Source of the DNA: Trichosporon coremiiforme
Taxonomy: Eukaryota; Basidiomycota; Tremellomycetes; Trichosporonales; Trichosporonaceae
Length of the DNA stretch: 64,000 bases
Direction of reading: 5' to 3'
NCBI GenBank assembly: GCA_039545355.1
Contig: BCJJ01000009.1
Span: 1,405,757-1,469,756 of the forward strand
In this document: in pieces, positions 32,341 through 44,976 of the stretch
Position numbering within the stretch: position 1 is the first letter of the stretch
Layout: each line of letters starts with the position of its first letter
Made by a program: the position numbers and the translations under genes
The notes under the pieces: generated by a model
What the model was told of the DNA's origin: nothing
The model's database searches: none
What the model saw: the letters and a program-made list of their open reading frames with translations, nothing else

Positions 32341-33820
32341 TTACTGCTTGATCTTGAGCTGACCAAGGAACTGGGCCTTCTCCTCGAGCGACTCTGCGAC
32401 GAGTTAGCAAAATTCTTTTCAGCGAGTTTGGGGCCAAAATCAGTCCGTTTGGAGCCAAACTGAAAGCATTTAAGGCCTGTTTTTTTACTTACGCCACTGA
32501 GTGTGTCCGAGCTGCGACGAGGTGTCGATGAACTTGAGGGTGATCTCCTCGAGGTGGGCGCGCGAGGTGTGAACACGGAGGGCCTTGCGGAGGGTGATGA
32601 CACGCTTCTTGACACCGGGGATGGAGCCCTTAAGCATAACGAAGTCGTTGCGGATAAGGGGGTAGTGCGACCAGCCGCCGACGGGGTTGATCGACTTCTT
32701 GGTGAGGTCGAACTCGGTGGAGCCGGAGCCCTCGTTGGTGCCGTTGTCGATGCGGTAGATCTTGTGGTTGATCGTGGTACGGCGGTGGTAACCGTCCTGA
32801 CCGGAACGGGCAACCGAGAACATGACCTTGGACGGGTGCCAAGCACCGATACAGGCGACCTTGCGGAGACCACGGTGGGTCTTGCGGGGAAGCTTGGTAA
32901 CACCCCAACGAGAGATGACACCGGAGTAACCGTGACCCTTGGTAACGGCGATGACGTCGATGCACTCGTTCTGCTCGAAGATCGACTTGACGTCGAAGGT
33001 CTTCTCGAAGTTGGCCTTGGCGAACTCGACCTTGTCGGCGATGGAGCCACCGTTGACCTGGATCTCGGAGAGGTGGGCCTTCTTCTGCGAAAGACCAGTC
33101 TGCGAGAGCTGGGTGTGGGCGAGGACGCGAACGACGGTGGCGTACTTCTTGATACGCTCAAGCTCGCGAGCAACGGAGGCACCGTTGTTCTCGGAGTGCT
33201 TCTTGGCGTAGCGGGTGAAGGCCTTCTTCTTCGAACGGTACCAGTTCTTGTAGAAGCGACGCTTGACCTCGTCCGAGAGGTGCTCGGCCCAAACGGTGGT
33301 AAGGGCGCGGAGACCACGGGGAGTCTCAACGTAACCGACGACACCGACGATGACCATGGGGGGAGTCTCGACGACGGTGACGGCCTCGACGACCTCACGC
33401 TTGTGCATCTTCGAGCCGGGGCGGTCGAGGTCACGGACGACGTGGGTCATACCGGCCTTGTAACCAAGCATGGCGGTAAGGTGAACCGGCTTCTTGGGGT
33501 CATCCTTGGGGAAGGACTTGATGTGACCACGGTGCTTGGCGGCACGCTTGCGGGGAAGGAACGCAAGCGAACCGGAACGAGGCTCCTCGTACTGTTCAAT
33601 GTCAGCGATGCGACTCTTGCCAACGCCGATCCGTCGCTCCATGCCACCGCCAGTCGTCCGCCTTGTCTCGGCACTTCAAAATCTTCCATCGCTCCGCACA
33701 GCTCGCACAGCTCCGTTTTCAGCTCTGCAAGCGACGGTGACGGCGAATCTCGATGTCGGGGACACGGCGGCGGCGATCGTTGCAACAGGCGAGCTCGATA
33801 CACACCTTACGGTGAGACAT
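32341..33820 (-). CDS. RPL3: 60S ribosomal protein L3 (uL3)
   Basis: Core protein of the large ribosomal subunit that reaches the peptidyl-transferase centre. Three exons: 33820-33806 encodes only MSHRK, 33591-32493 carries the body from [16 protein letters not shown], and 32393-32341 ends GQLKIKQ; total 388 aa, the family length. The family tryptophan-finger region [17 protein letters not shown] and [11 protein letters not shown] are present. A five-codon first exon with a 214-base intron is typical of fungal ribosomal protein genes. Intron 1 was checked for box C/D snoRNA motifs and none was obvious. Divergent from the tau131 gene with a 296-base shared promoter. Confidence 0.98.
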
Positions 33821-34116
33821 TTTTGGAGTAGGTTGAAAGGATGGAGAGCAACCACCGTCCAGCGAAGACCTTCAAATGCACACTCGGCAGGGTGTTGCCG
33901 TGCCTGACGCACGCTAGTGCCACTTCCATCGGTATTTAGTCAGGAACGGTTTGCTTACGACCGACAGATTCGCGAGCCAATCTGCGTGCCCCACCACGTG
34001 GCCAGAGGAGCAACTTAAACAAACACGTGATTTTGGATGGCCTCCACTCTCGCAGGACGTCACCGACACAAATAAAGGAGTAGGGCGTTCCTTGATCTCG
34101 ACATCGACCACTGAAC
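33821..34116. promoter_or_regulatory. Divergent promoter RPL3/TFC4 with two CACGTG sites
   Basis: 296 bases between two ATGs on opposite strands. Two perfect CACGTG palindromes lie at 33995-34000 and 34024-34029, 29 bases apart. Such E-boxes bind Cbf1-type bHLH factors, which occur at ribosomal protein promoters in several fungi (established for ascomycetes; inference here). Both genes serve translation-machinery output, one a ribosomal protein and one a tRNA/5S transcription factor. Confidence 0.55.
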
Positions 34117-37100
34117 ATGTCGACACGCGCCGCCGCCGCCGCGGCAGCCGCACAGTCTCGCAACCCAGATACGATGGACGTCGACGGACAGGAGGAGGAC
34201 ATCTTTGGTCCTCAGCCTGACGCAGACTCCAGCGGGCTGGATGACGGCAGCAGCGACGATGAATACGTCGAGGAAGACGAGAACGAGCAACAGCAGGGCG
34301 TCAAGCACAAGCGAGCCTCGAGGGAAGACCCCCGCAACGATGCAATCTTCCAGTGAGATTAGAAGAGGAGTTATAGCTGACTGCTAGGCGTATCGCTGCG
34401 CATGTGTCAAACGCAGCTCCGAATCAGGAGGAAGGTGTCGGGGGCAGGTCGTTCCAGCAGGACCTAGCGCAGATCGACGAGGAGGAGCTGCACACGTCAG
34501 CAAAGCGACCAGTCAAGCGAAGAGTGAGCTCCCATCAGGTCTTATGAAGCTGACGGCAGCATCACCGCGCACATAAGCCTAGTCACGAGGTGCAGCTGCT
34601 ACTTGGACGCGCCAACTTGGCATACATTACGCAAGATCACAACGAGGCGGTCAACCTCTTCCTCGAAGTCATCCGACATGATCCGCAAGTTCAGGCAGCA
34701 TGGTCGACGCTTGCGTCTGTCTATGAAGAAATGGGCAACGTGGAGATGTCCCGGCAGATGAAGTTCTGTGGCGCTCATATCGAGGAAGACATCGGCACCT
34801 GGCGGGAGCTGGCTGATCAGTTCCGGTAAGCAGTTGTGTGGGCGACTGGGAGCGTGCTTATGTTAGTTCGGAGGGCAACCTCACACAAGCGCTTTACTGC
34901 TACCGTAAAGCGCTGAAGATCGATGGCTCCCGGCTGGACATCGTGTGGCAGCTCGTCAACATCTACCGCGAAACGCAATCATACAACAAAGCCGTTGAAG
35001 CGATCCGGAAGATCCATCGCGCCGAACCGACCTACCTCCGCGACTTCAACATGTTGATGGAAGTGCATGCGCTGATTGTGGAGACCAAGAAAGCCGCGTT
35101 CGGTGCTGAGGTGTTCGGTGACGCCTTCATGTTCCACTTTGCCACCTTCAACGGCCCGGATGAGCAGAAGCCGGGAATGGAGCCGAACACCATGAAGCTC
35201 GCGCACATCGTCGTCTACGTTGACTACCTCCTCAAGTCTGGTGACTTAGATGGTGCCGTCAGTGCAATCCATCGCGGCCAGCGATGGCTGCAGGGACGAA
35301 AGCACGAGAAGGGCTGGGATGCGGCCGAAGACGACAGCGAGTACTATGCCCCACGAGAAGACGAAGACTTTGCCGAGGAGAGCGCAGGAGGCTACGATCT
35401 GGACTACCAATTGCGATACCGACTCGCTATTGCCCGACTGCGCTTAGGACATGACGAGGAGGCGATGAGCAGCATCGGGTTCATTCTGGACCTTGATGCT
35501 GACATTCACACGTCCCTGTTCATCGAACTCGGTGAGGCGTTGATGAAGCGACAGATGTGGGAGCCTGCACTGGAGTTCTGGGCGGCTCTGCATGACCGCA
35601 ACGTGGGTCCCCTGGCTGAACTGCAGCTGACATTAGTCTGAGGAGGACGACCCCACGATCATCTACAAGCTTGGTATCTGTCAGCACCAGCTGAAGCGCA
35701 ATGCCGAAGCCCTGGAGAGTTTGAACTGGGGTGAGTACAGACAGCAGATTCTTAGCTAACGTACCAGTCATCAGCGTTCAGAAGAGCAACCTGGAAGCTC
35801 GACTCGAGCTGGCCTCCGTTCTGGAAGATATGGGCAGGAAGTCGGAAGCTCTTGATCTCGTCTCTGATGGTAGGGTACAGCGACAGACTCATGCTAACAG
35901 CTACAGTTATTGGCCGCAGTGGACGAAAGATGAAAGGCAGCGGCTCAGAACAGCGGCTTACCAAGCGTGTTTTGGAGAACCAAGCTACCGCCACTATGGC
36001 TTCGCTCTGGGAAGAAGTACAGGAGGCTGAACAGGGTATCAATGAGGGCGAACCATGGGCTTTGGACAAGTTCATTCATTCTGCCGGCACCATGGTCGAG
36101 ACGTTCCGTCTGGCAAAGAGCAACTTCACCAAGAACAGAGTAGGTGCAGGCGGGAAACTGTGGCTAACTCCTCTAGGGTATTACTCGCGTGCTGAAGAAC
36201 CGGAAGTACGGCTCCAAGGGCGATGCTGATTCGCGACTCATGGCCATGCACGACCGTTTGGAGCGTGTCCTTGGATGTGAGTGTCGCTTTCGGAGCCAGG
36301 CTGACCCGCACAGTTGAGGACGACACTCCGTTAGATCAGACGCGGCCAGACTACGAGGTCGTGCGGCAAACATCGTTCTACGGCATTGGTACCGAGGACT
36401 GGCTGGCGCTCACGATCAAGTACTGCTGTGTTCTGATGGTGAAGAACGAGGAGGATGTCGCGATGGACATTCTTGAGCACGTCGTCTGGTCTGGCCTCTT
36501 CAACAACCGACGGTGCGAGATTGCTCTCCGACTTGCCACGGTTGCGTGCGCGATGCGGATGCAGTCTCACGACCGCATCGTCGACAACTGCAAGCGACTC
36601 CAGCAAATGCACCAGTTCCGGTCTGAGCCGCTGCTGTTGATGCTGGCAGCTCTCGGAGGCGGTCTCAAGCAGCAGAACGCTTGGCACAATCTCGCTTTGC
36701 AAAAGTTCCTCCACCGTGAGGTACGGATCTACGACGAAGCAGTGTGCGGAGTTCCTCTTCGGTTCAACAAGCGACACATGCGCTGGGCGCAGATAATCAA
36801 CACCGGTGTTTCCCGACGTCTGGGAGATCTGGCGCATGAGGAGGTGGACGACGAAGCGTCTGCTGGTGTCCCAGCACCCGATCCCACGGTGGATGGGGAG
36901 GGTGACGAGGACGAGGACGGAGCGGACGATGATGACAACGTATCGGAGCGACAGGACGCTGGAGACAAGATTGTGCCGCGACCCAAGAAGCACTCGCCTG
37001 TTTTCAACGCCCTCTACGGGCAGAACATGCTCACGACTCGCTCCTACCAGAGTGCATTATGTAAGTCTTGACACCACAAAAGCTGTTCGCGGAGCTAACA

Positions 37101-37726
37101 ACGCCTCAGTCTACTTCATGCGTGCATACGAAGCGAACCCGTACGACCCGTACTTGTGCTTCCTTATTGCCCAAGCCTACCTCGGAAGAGCTTTAAACCG
37201 CCAGTCGGACAACAGAAACTATCAGATCGCTCAGGTACGTAATGTCATTCATGACTTCGAAGCAGCTGACATGGGCAGGGTATGGCGTTCCTGAGCCGCT
37301 ACCGCAAGCTCAGCGCGCAAGACGCAGCAACACAAGAGGAGGTCGAGTACAACTATGGGCGGTGCTTTTATCAGCTCGGTGAGTGCAGTTCCGTCGAGAT
37401 AAGGTTCGGTGGTCCGATGGACCATGGAAAGATGATGGGCCGGCCCGGCCCATCTTCTCGGTTGAGAGCTGTGGCAAGAAGGCACTAGGAAGAAAGGGGG
37501 CTAACCACAATCCTCAGGCATTACACATCTCGCTGAGAAGCATTTCGAGACGGTCCTCGACTCGGTGCGCGCGCGCATGCAAGAAGCGGACGAAGAGGGG
37601 CGCGAGTCGATCCGCAAGTCGTCAGTTGCGTGGGAAGCTGCGCACAACCTCGTTCTCATCTATACGGCATCTGGCTCCATCGATCTCGTTCGAGCCCGAA
37701 GCGAGGAGTGGCTGCGGCTGGAGTAG
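34117..37726 (+). CDS. TFC4: Transcription factor TFIIIC subunit tau131 (TPR protein)
   Basis: TFIIIC subunit that recruits TFIIIB to tRNA and 5S genes. Twelve exons (34117-34352, 34388-34523, 34560-34825, 34867-35602, 35637-35730, 35768-35869, 35907-36139, 36177-36276, 36314-37060, 37110-37234, 37279-37378, 37518-37726) join in one frame of 1027 aa, matching the roughly 1025 aa of yeast Tfc4. An acidic N-terminus (residues 1-110) precedes TPR units such as LLLGRANLAYITQDHNEAV, AWSTLASVYEEMGN and ALYCYRKALKIDGS. A second TPR array follows an acidic linker (about residues 760-800) before YFMRAYEANPYDPY. All introns are 34-139 bases. Divergent from RPL3. Confidence 0.93.
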
Positions 37727-39285
37727 TCTGCAACGGGAATGCAGGGCAGGGGTGGCAGACGTGGTGGGCGCCCTCACGCGCGAGTAGTGCGACGGTGTTT
37801 AATTGTAATCTAGTAGTGATCAGGCTGTACACTCAGCATCCAGACACAAGCATGTAAACCCGAATTGTTGTTTGATGGGGAGATTAACGGCTGACTGAAT
37901 GGGAGATAAACGGAACTGCGTGCATGCACCAGACTCATGAGTGAAGCAAGCTCTGAATGCAGCCCTGTTCTGGAACAAGCACGAGGGCAAAGTTAAGCTT
38001 CTGAGGTCTTCTGCTTCTGAGCGATGTGCGAGTGCGTCAACGAGTTCACAGAAGGGTGGCCCACGCCGCAAGACGAACGGCCAAACAGAGCCCAAAGATG
38101 GGGACAGACTCAGCATGACGAGAGGCGGGGTGTGCTACCACACCTGCTGTTCATGGGTAGGTGCGCAGGCTCCAGTGGTGCGAACCTGTAGTGCTGCGGG
38201 TGTAGGCAAGGCTCCACTGTCCCACTCGTCGGCTTCCTTGCCGGCCACAATCTCGCAGTCGCAGGTCGTGAGTCGCAGCAGATAGTGCGAGTCTGGTGAC
38301 TCCCAGCAGCGAATGATGACAACAGTTCAACGAGTCAGCCGACTGGGCTTGGCTGAGACTCGAGATCTGACCCTGATGGCCAGGTTTCTCCATCTGTCAC
38401 GGCGCTCGCGGCACGGCCCACGCTGAGTCAAGCGTACCATGAGACGTGAGCCAAAGCCGAACAGGGCGAAAGCGAGTGAGGGGCCAGAAAATCCGAGGGG
38501 CCGAGGATGCGGGTGCGAGGGTAAGGAAGAGGGGAATGATGGGGTCTCTCGAGATTCTCGAGATTTTCATGAGACGTCCCAAAAGAGGGCTCGTTCAGAA
38601 CCCTGACATGGGTTCCTGATTCTGCGTCGAGATCCTGGCGTTCCTCGTTTCAGATTTGCGTCAGCTTGTCTGTCCTCGCCCTCTCGTGGTCACTTTGGGT
38701 GCGTGCTACTGTGTTGTTGCATGTGTCGCTTGCCCATCCGACATGCAGCGACATGAGCGCCTTCGGGCACGCCGCCGGGCACGAAGAGAACGCCGCCCCG
38801 CGCGCCGAACATGAGCATGCCACAGGTCTTCAGATAGGTCCAGACGGGGATGCGATGTGCCATGCCGTAGAGAGTGACGAGTGACGTCCTTCGCGTGCGT
38901 TTGCGGATCCTGCTTGATCCTGCGGCATCCCAATGTGGCATCTGTAGGGCGCTGGAGGGCAGTAAGCTCCGGGAACCATTCAGCATCAGTATGCTTGTTC
39001 GCTGTTTCTGAATACAGCACGATGCAGAAAGCGTCCCACGTCCCCATGCAGTATTCGCATGGTGCAAAGCGTCGCACACCGAAGAACGGCGGCCCCGTTT
39101 CGACGCCCGACTGCCAAGGACGGGTCTTGGGAGAAACGATTGGGGGCCCGGATTAAGCTTCAGTAGATCCTGGCGAGCGAACTCTCCTATTCCGTCACTC
39201 GGTGAGCCGCCGAGGACTCGCCAGCTCGCCGCGTGTGCAAGCGTCACCTTCCAGCCTCGCCTACCCGTCTACCCCACACCAGACC
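37727..39285. other. Intergenic
   Basis: No exon supported. Frames at 38690-39247 (minus) lack splice context and family motifs. No notable repeats. Confidence 0.4.
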
Positions 39286-40007
39286 ATGACACGCCGTACC
39301 TCCCGTTCCTTGCCCCCTTCTGTGCCCTGTTATGGCCAAGGCACTGATGTTCGCGCCGCGCGTCGGCGTCACCGTCTTCTGTGTTCTGGCAGCTGCGCCT
39401 CGCAACGGTGCAGAATGCTCTGGGCCAGAACTCTTCGGAGTGGGCGCACGCCTGCCTAGACTCGCTCATCAGTCCGAGCGCACGTCAGTTGGGGTCTGTG
39501 CCTATCGAGAATCCTGCTCGAGTCTGGAATCGACTGTTACAGTTCCATTTGTTGTTGGCGACGGAGTACTGCGCGATGCGTGCGTTCTGCGAGAGTCCGT
39601 TCTCTCCTAGCTGTCCTGATCTGGACTTCTATCTTTGTGGAGCACTCGTCGGTCTCGGTTGCGTCTTCTCAACGAGACTCCAAGAGAAGCAGCGAGCATG
39701 CATGTTGAAGTTGGTATCGCACACATCCACCTCGCAGCTCGTAAAAACTTGCAGCAACAAAACAAACGAAACAAGCTCTGCGCATCAGATCGATACTTTT
39801 CGCGTTGATCGTCAACCGCGCTTAACCCCTTGCACCTCGTCTCGCCGACAAAATCCAGCGAATCGACAGTCGGTACGTCCGAAGCTTTCCGCCCGCGCCG
39901 CCCGTGTACGACGACCAGCCCACACGCCGGCTCCTTCGGCAGATCGCGGCACCCCTCTGCGCTTGAGTATCTGGTATCCGGCACTGCCCATTGCGAGGCA
40001 ACCTTAA
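39286..40007 (+). CDS. Candidate hypothetical gene, coding signal strongest at 39388-39609
   Basis: The frame through 39388-39609 reads QLRLATVQNALGQNSSEW, then an alpha-helical RVWNRLLQFHLLLATEYC block, which looks like genuine protein. It needs an upstream exon: an ATG at 39286 (MTRRTSRSLPPSV) is a candidate start, and GGCAG at 39387 a candidate acceptor. Downstream the frame stays open to 40007 but turns low-quality, so the true end is uncertain. No homology recognised. Confidence 0.28.
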
Positions 40008-41107
40008 CGCCTGGAGGCTGATCGAACAGATCGACGGATCTGTGTGTGTTCTTGTGTGCGCCACTCGACTGCTTTGCTCATGTGAGTACATACCCACAGA
40101 TTCGGGCCGACATTGCATGCAAGGGGTCTGCGGGTGTGTAGGAGTGAATGGCGCTTTCTGCATGGTTCGCTGCGGGTTATCGCGAACCCTGGGCCAGCAC
40201 TGCGGCTATGACGACGGTGACGATGTGTTCTGCGTAGAAGAGATGCGCAGATGGCGCAGAACTCGCAAGAAGGCGGTGACGGACTGCGGACGAACATGGG
40301 CGCGGCGTTGGTTGGGTGAATTGCGGATCGCAATCGGGGGCGTCTGCCGTACTCATTACTCATTTGCTGCTCGCGCCGATGGGCTGAAGAGAGTTTCGGC
40401 CATGGGCCCACGCCAGTCCGCAGTCGCATCGAGTCCATGCTCGCATGATCTCGCAGTTCCATGCGGTACAGTTGCCGGGGAAGTGAGGAGTCGAGGACAC
40501 AAACTGGGACTAGCGCGTACTAGCGCGGCGGCACCCATTGTTTCGGACCTCGACCTCTGTAGGCTCTTCTGCGCCTCGCGTGCCCGCAGCTGCCTCGCTG
40601 CCGCATTCCCAGCGAAACGCAGATTAAGCAGATCGGTCATTGCGTTCATCGCCGCCCGCAGAGCCGCAGAATGTGACGCTGACCCCCCGCAGCCACTGCA
40701 CGGCGCCGAGAACCGCCATCCAACCGGACACACCGGACGATCCGGATCACAGATAGTCTGAGGTTAGCAGGGCTACGTTCCGTCGCGAACGAGACCACCC
40801 GACGTAGCAGCAGCACACGCACTCTGCTGCCTGCTGCATTACCCCAGCTTGTACCTGGGGGCTCGTCCACCCAGCAAGCAAGCCAGCAAGCGAGCGTCGA
40901 CGACTCAACGGCAGGATTGAGCTAAGGCAAGGGCTAAGGGCACGCAACCGAACTCTACACCTCGAACGGCGCGTCCCTGACCCCTCGCAGAAAACCATCC
41001 AGCGACTGCATCAACGAGAATTGCGACAGTCAGTTCGGCAATCCCTGCTGACCCTGGACTCCCTGGCCAGCCCTGAACGTCCTGAACTGCAGCTCGTCCT
41101 GAAAGCA
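40008..41107. other. Intergenic upstream of the 1002-aa disordered protein
   Basis: No supported exon. A 256-codon plus-strand frame here starts with a TTG and shows no motif. The minus strand at about 40540-40650 has a helical-looking stretch (LLNLRFAGNAAARQL) but no start or splice context. Confidence 0.35.
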
Positions 41108-44100
41108 ATGACAATCATGTTACCACGAGGACACCGACCCACTGGCCCCTCCCCTGCGCCAGTCGCGCCAACGACGCCAGCGACGCCGGCTGCGCAGGGA
41201 GGCGCTCCCCCGCAACAACAATGGGGCCATCACTTGCATCACCACGAGCAGGTCCAGCTCCTGTCCGTAGCTGTCCGGCAGGACGACGACTCGCCAGAAC
41301 GGCCACAACTCTTTATCAAGAACAACACCTCGCAATCGCATCTATCTCTTCATCGCCCCCCTCTCCGACGTGTCCCCACTCCCCTCGACCCGTCGCTCGC
41401 CCTCTTCACTACCAAGCCAAAGTCGACTACCGACACTAACCTCAACCCGGCCAGCGGCTACAGACCAGTGGCCACTCAGTCGGTTCGGCAAGTGACCGAC
41501 CCGTTTCCAGCTAGCACGACTAAAGAACAAGTGCACGCTTACCCCGCTCCCGCCGTCGATTGTGCCCCCAACGCCCCCGCCCCCGCGCAGGTCTCACGAG
41601 CACCTTTTCCCAAACAGGTCACCCAGGCCGTCACTCGCGACGCACAAAAAGCCCAGGCTCAAGCTCGTGACTACCACGGTCGTGACCTCGACAGCGAGTA
41701 CCGGGCCCACCACAGAGCGCGCCAGGCGAGACCATTTCCGTCTTTTGTGACGTCTCTGACTGGCGAATCGCACACATCGCACCCGCCGCACAGGCCGCTC
41801 GACCCCCGCTCCAGCCTCGACCTCGACGTCCCCGTGTCCGCGTCGTCAGAGTTTGACCATTCGTACTGGTCTACGGACAGCCACAGCCTCGCGAGTCAAG
41901 CGAGTCACAGCAGTCACGGCCACACACAGAGCGCCGGCACTCCCCGCACTCCCCGCACTCCCTACCCCTCGTCCTCGTACGCAACGCACGAATCCGGCTC
42001 GCCGTACGTGCTGCCTGCAGATAAAGACGCCAGTTACGCCAGCGACGCTCGAGCCCCGCGCGTCCCGCACCCGCCTTTGTCCGCAGCACCTCTAGCTCGT
42101 CCGGCTCTAGGCGCCCGCCCGCATCCTCTTGCTCCTCTTGCGGCTCCATACCAGACCTACGGTACCTACGGCCCTTCCGGCAGCACCAACTCGCCCTGCC
42201 GTCTGCCCGACAGCGCCAACCACAGGTCCAAGCCAGCTGCAGCGTTCCCCAGTGCGGAGCAGGCTCGTTCCCTAAAAACCTCACTGTCCAGTCCCCCACG
42301 AGCGGTCCCAGCCTCGTCTCACTCAACCCCCACCACCCCGACGACTCCGTCCCCGACCCGACGCCGCCCGTCATTCAGCAAGAGCTTCGGCAACCTCCGC
42401 GAGCACTTTAACCGCGGTCGCTCTCGCTCATTCAGTGATCAAGGGTGAGTAAGCTCAATTGGTGTTGAGCCCGAGCTGACCTTCCCCAGCCACGAACCGG
42501 CCGTCTCTTTGCCACCCGTCCCGCGAGTGCCAAGTGTGTATCTCGACCTCGCCACAGACCCACCCCGGTATCCCCGACGGGACACCAGCAACATGTCACT
42601 CCTCCGCAAGATGACGAAGAAGAAGGAGAAGGAGGCGCCGAAGGTTGCGCCTCCGTCGCAAGGACAGGCTCGCAACATTCTCGCCGAGATGGGCGCCCAG
42701 AGTGAGCAGCTTCGCCGCCGGCCGACGCTCCCGACCCAGCCCCAGAAGATTCCCGCTGGCTCAGCGCAGCCTCCCTCCGCCCCGCCTTCTGCTTTCCAGC
42801 AGGGCGGCGGCCTCCGCTCGCAGGGATCAATACGGAGTGCTGGCGCGCGCAACGTGCTGAAGGAGATGGGAGCTGCGAGCGACCAGATCCGCGCACGCCC
42901 GCCAGGCTCCCACCCTGGGCGACCTGGGCCGCGGTCCCGTCCTCGCCCGAAACGGCAGGGAACGTTCGAGGCGATCGTTGTCGGACAACTGCCGCCGCAA
43001 GACGACGACGAGCCCCCAGCCCACACCGACGCCATGGCCAAGCTCACCGGTGAGCCCGCCCCTGCGGCTGTGCCGATCCGCCGCCCGCCGTCGCCAGTCA
43101 CCGACTCGTCCAGTGCCCAGTCTACCCCGCCCGAGGTCTCGCTCCTCGGGCTCGAGATCGACCCGAGTGCGCTGCGCAAGCCGGCCGCGATCGACATTGT
43201 CCCGACGGCGCTGCGCCAGCCCGCCCTGGCTTACGACGACGACGACATCGGCCTCCCCTACGACGCCCCGGTGGCGGAGAAGATCGTCCTCGGGAACGCT
43301 TACGGATCGAGCCCGAGCGACTATGACGGCGAGGACCTGATCGACTCGTACTTTGACCGGAGCCCGAGTCCGGAGCCTGCGCCTCTGCCGTCGCTTCCGC
43401 CCGTCGCGCAATTGCAGCAAGCGCCGCAAGTGCAACAGGTCCCGCAAGTGCAGCAAGTCCAGCAAGTGCAGCAGATGCCAGTCAACCTCGTGCCCGGGCA
43501 GGTCATGCCGGGCACCATCATGCCTGGCCAGATCATGCCTGGACAAGTCATGCGCCCCGCCGCTCTCGACACGGCCGCCCCCGACGTGATCGAGGACCAC
43601 ACGCGCGCCTTCCTCGCCAGCCGCGGCCTGCCCGACTCGGACGACGAGAAGAGTTCGAGCGACCACGCCGCCGTGCGCCCCTACGGCAGCGAGAGCGGGC
43701 ACAGCAGTGTGCAATCGCACATGCGGCGCGCCTACGGCTCCGACCTCGGGCACGGGTCGCAGCTCTCGCACTCGGCCAGTGTGCAGTCGCACGGGTCCGT
43801 CCGCCGCGCGCGCCCCGAGCACAAGCAGACTTCGGGCAACCGGTCCCGCTCCTCGAGCCGCGCCCGCGAGCGCCGGGACAGTAACGAGAAAGACGCTCCG
43901 GGGCTATTCCGCAAGGCGTCGCAGCTGGGGCGCAAGCTCTCGACGAAGCATGCGCGCAAGTGGAGCAGGGAGGGGATGCCGCCGCTCCCCAACGGGCCGC
44001 CGACGAGCTACAACGCCACAGCCATGAGCTTGGCGGAGCAGAATCTCGAGCGCAAGAGCTGCAAGCCCACGATCCACACCAGCGCATCGCTCGCGACCGA

Positions 44101-44161
44101 GATCTCCCAGGTTCGCAACAAGGACGATGCGGCGCAGATGGAGGCCCTCTTCCTCGTGTAA
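41108..44161 (+). CDS. Large intrinsically disordered protein with duplicated ARNxLxEMGAxS motif (1002 aa)
   Basis: Two exons, 41108-42444 and 42490-44161, join in frame with GTGAGT and a TTCCCCAG acceptor. The first ATG in frame is at 41108 (MTIMLPRG). Ser/Pro/His/Ala-rich almost throughout. A basic RRRPSFSKSFGNLREHF at the end of exon 1 looks like a phosphorylatable membrane- or 14-3-3-binding patch. Exon 2 has KMTKKKEKEAPK, two copies of a 19-residue motif (ARNILAEMGAQSEQLRRRP and, about 50 residues on, ARNVLKEMGAASDQIRARP), a Gln/Val-rich run and PGQVM/PGTIM/PGQIM repeats, then an RS-rich segment. The C-terminus (NLERKSCKPTIH, ISQVRNKDDAAQMEALFLV) is conserved-looking. Function unknown; scaffold is a guess. 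Confidence 0.75.
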
Positions 44162-44976
44162 ACTCGACCAACACACTATAGATCAACACCGGTGCCCTAT
44201 AGACCCAAACACAAGCACAAGCACACAGCCCACCCTCTCTTGTCCTCCCGCTCTCGCAAACGTCCATTCCAGCATCCACAATCCGTCATAGACACGCAGG
44301 CCCGTCTTAATCACATCTTCCATGTGTTGTATCACCGCATCAAAGTTCATGCACAGAGTCAAGCAGCAGCGAGCAGCAGCGAGTTGCACACCACTCACCA
44401 CGATGCTCACACTCTTCTTACAGACTGCCACCACAAGCCAGTCTCCCCAGTCTCCCACGACCGCCCATCGCTCGGCGCAGCACGTGACGAGCACCGCACC
44501 TCGTCTCTGAGCGGGATCAAATGACCCCAGCCTTGAGCGCGAGGCGCGAGAGGCGGAGGGTATGCGGCGGCGCGTAATGACTTCACTTTCACCCTGGAAG
44601 CCCCTTGAATGTGGAGGTCGCTGTGGGCCTCAGCAACCAAGCGACCAGACACCGTCATGACAGAGGATACACCCGCGCCGATCAATTCGATCGTCCGGGT
44701 TCTCCGCCTGTGGCTTGTCTGTCGTCTCAGCCTCGCATTCTGCCCGGATGGCCCGGGCGTCTCTCCGGCTTCGGAGCTGACGCGCTGGCAGAACAAACTG
44801 GGATCCACTGTTCAACCCGACTGGCGCGAGTGGATGGTGGGTCAAAGTCTGATGTAACATGGGTAGGAAGGGTAAGGATGGGTCCTGCCCAACTGGATCC
44901 GCTCCGACTTGTCGGGAAGGGATGATTGTTATGCACTGCCGGGGCTGGAGAGGTTGCATCCACTCCATCACCCATC
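44162..44976. other. Intergenic
   Basis: Holds the 3' UTR of the disordered protein and the promoter of the WW-domain gene. No exon supported; no repeat of note. Confidence 0.45.

Noticed and set aside
33592..33805. snoRNA inside L3 intron 1
   Set aside because: No box C (RTGATGA) with a matching box D, and no clear H/ACA hinge, was seen.
32503..33831. 442-codon plus-strand frame
   Set aside because: Exact antisense of ribosomal protein L3 with Gly/Val/Leu/Asp-rich shadow composition.
39991..40761. 256-codon plus frame
   Set aside because: Starts with TTG; Cys/Arg-rich shadow-like composition and no supporting splice or homology evidence.
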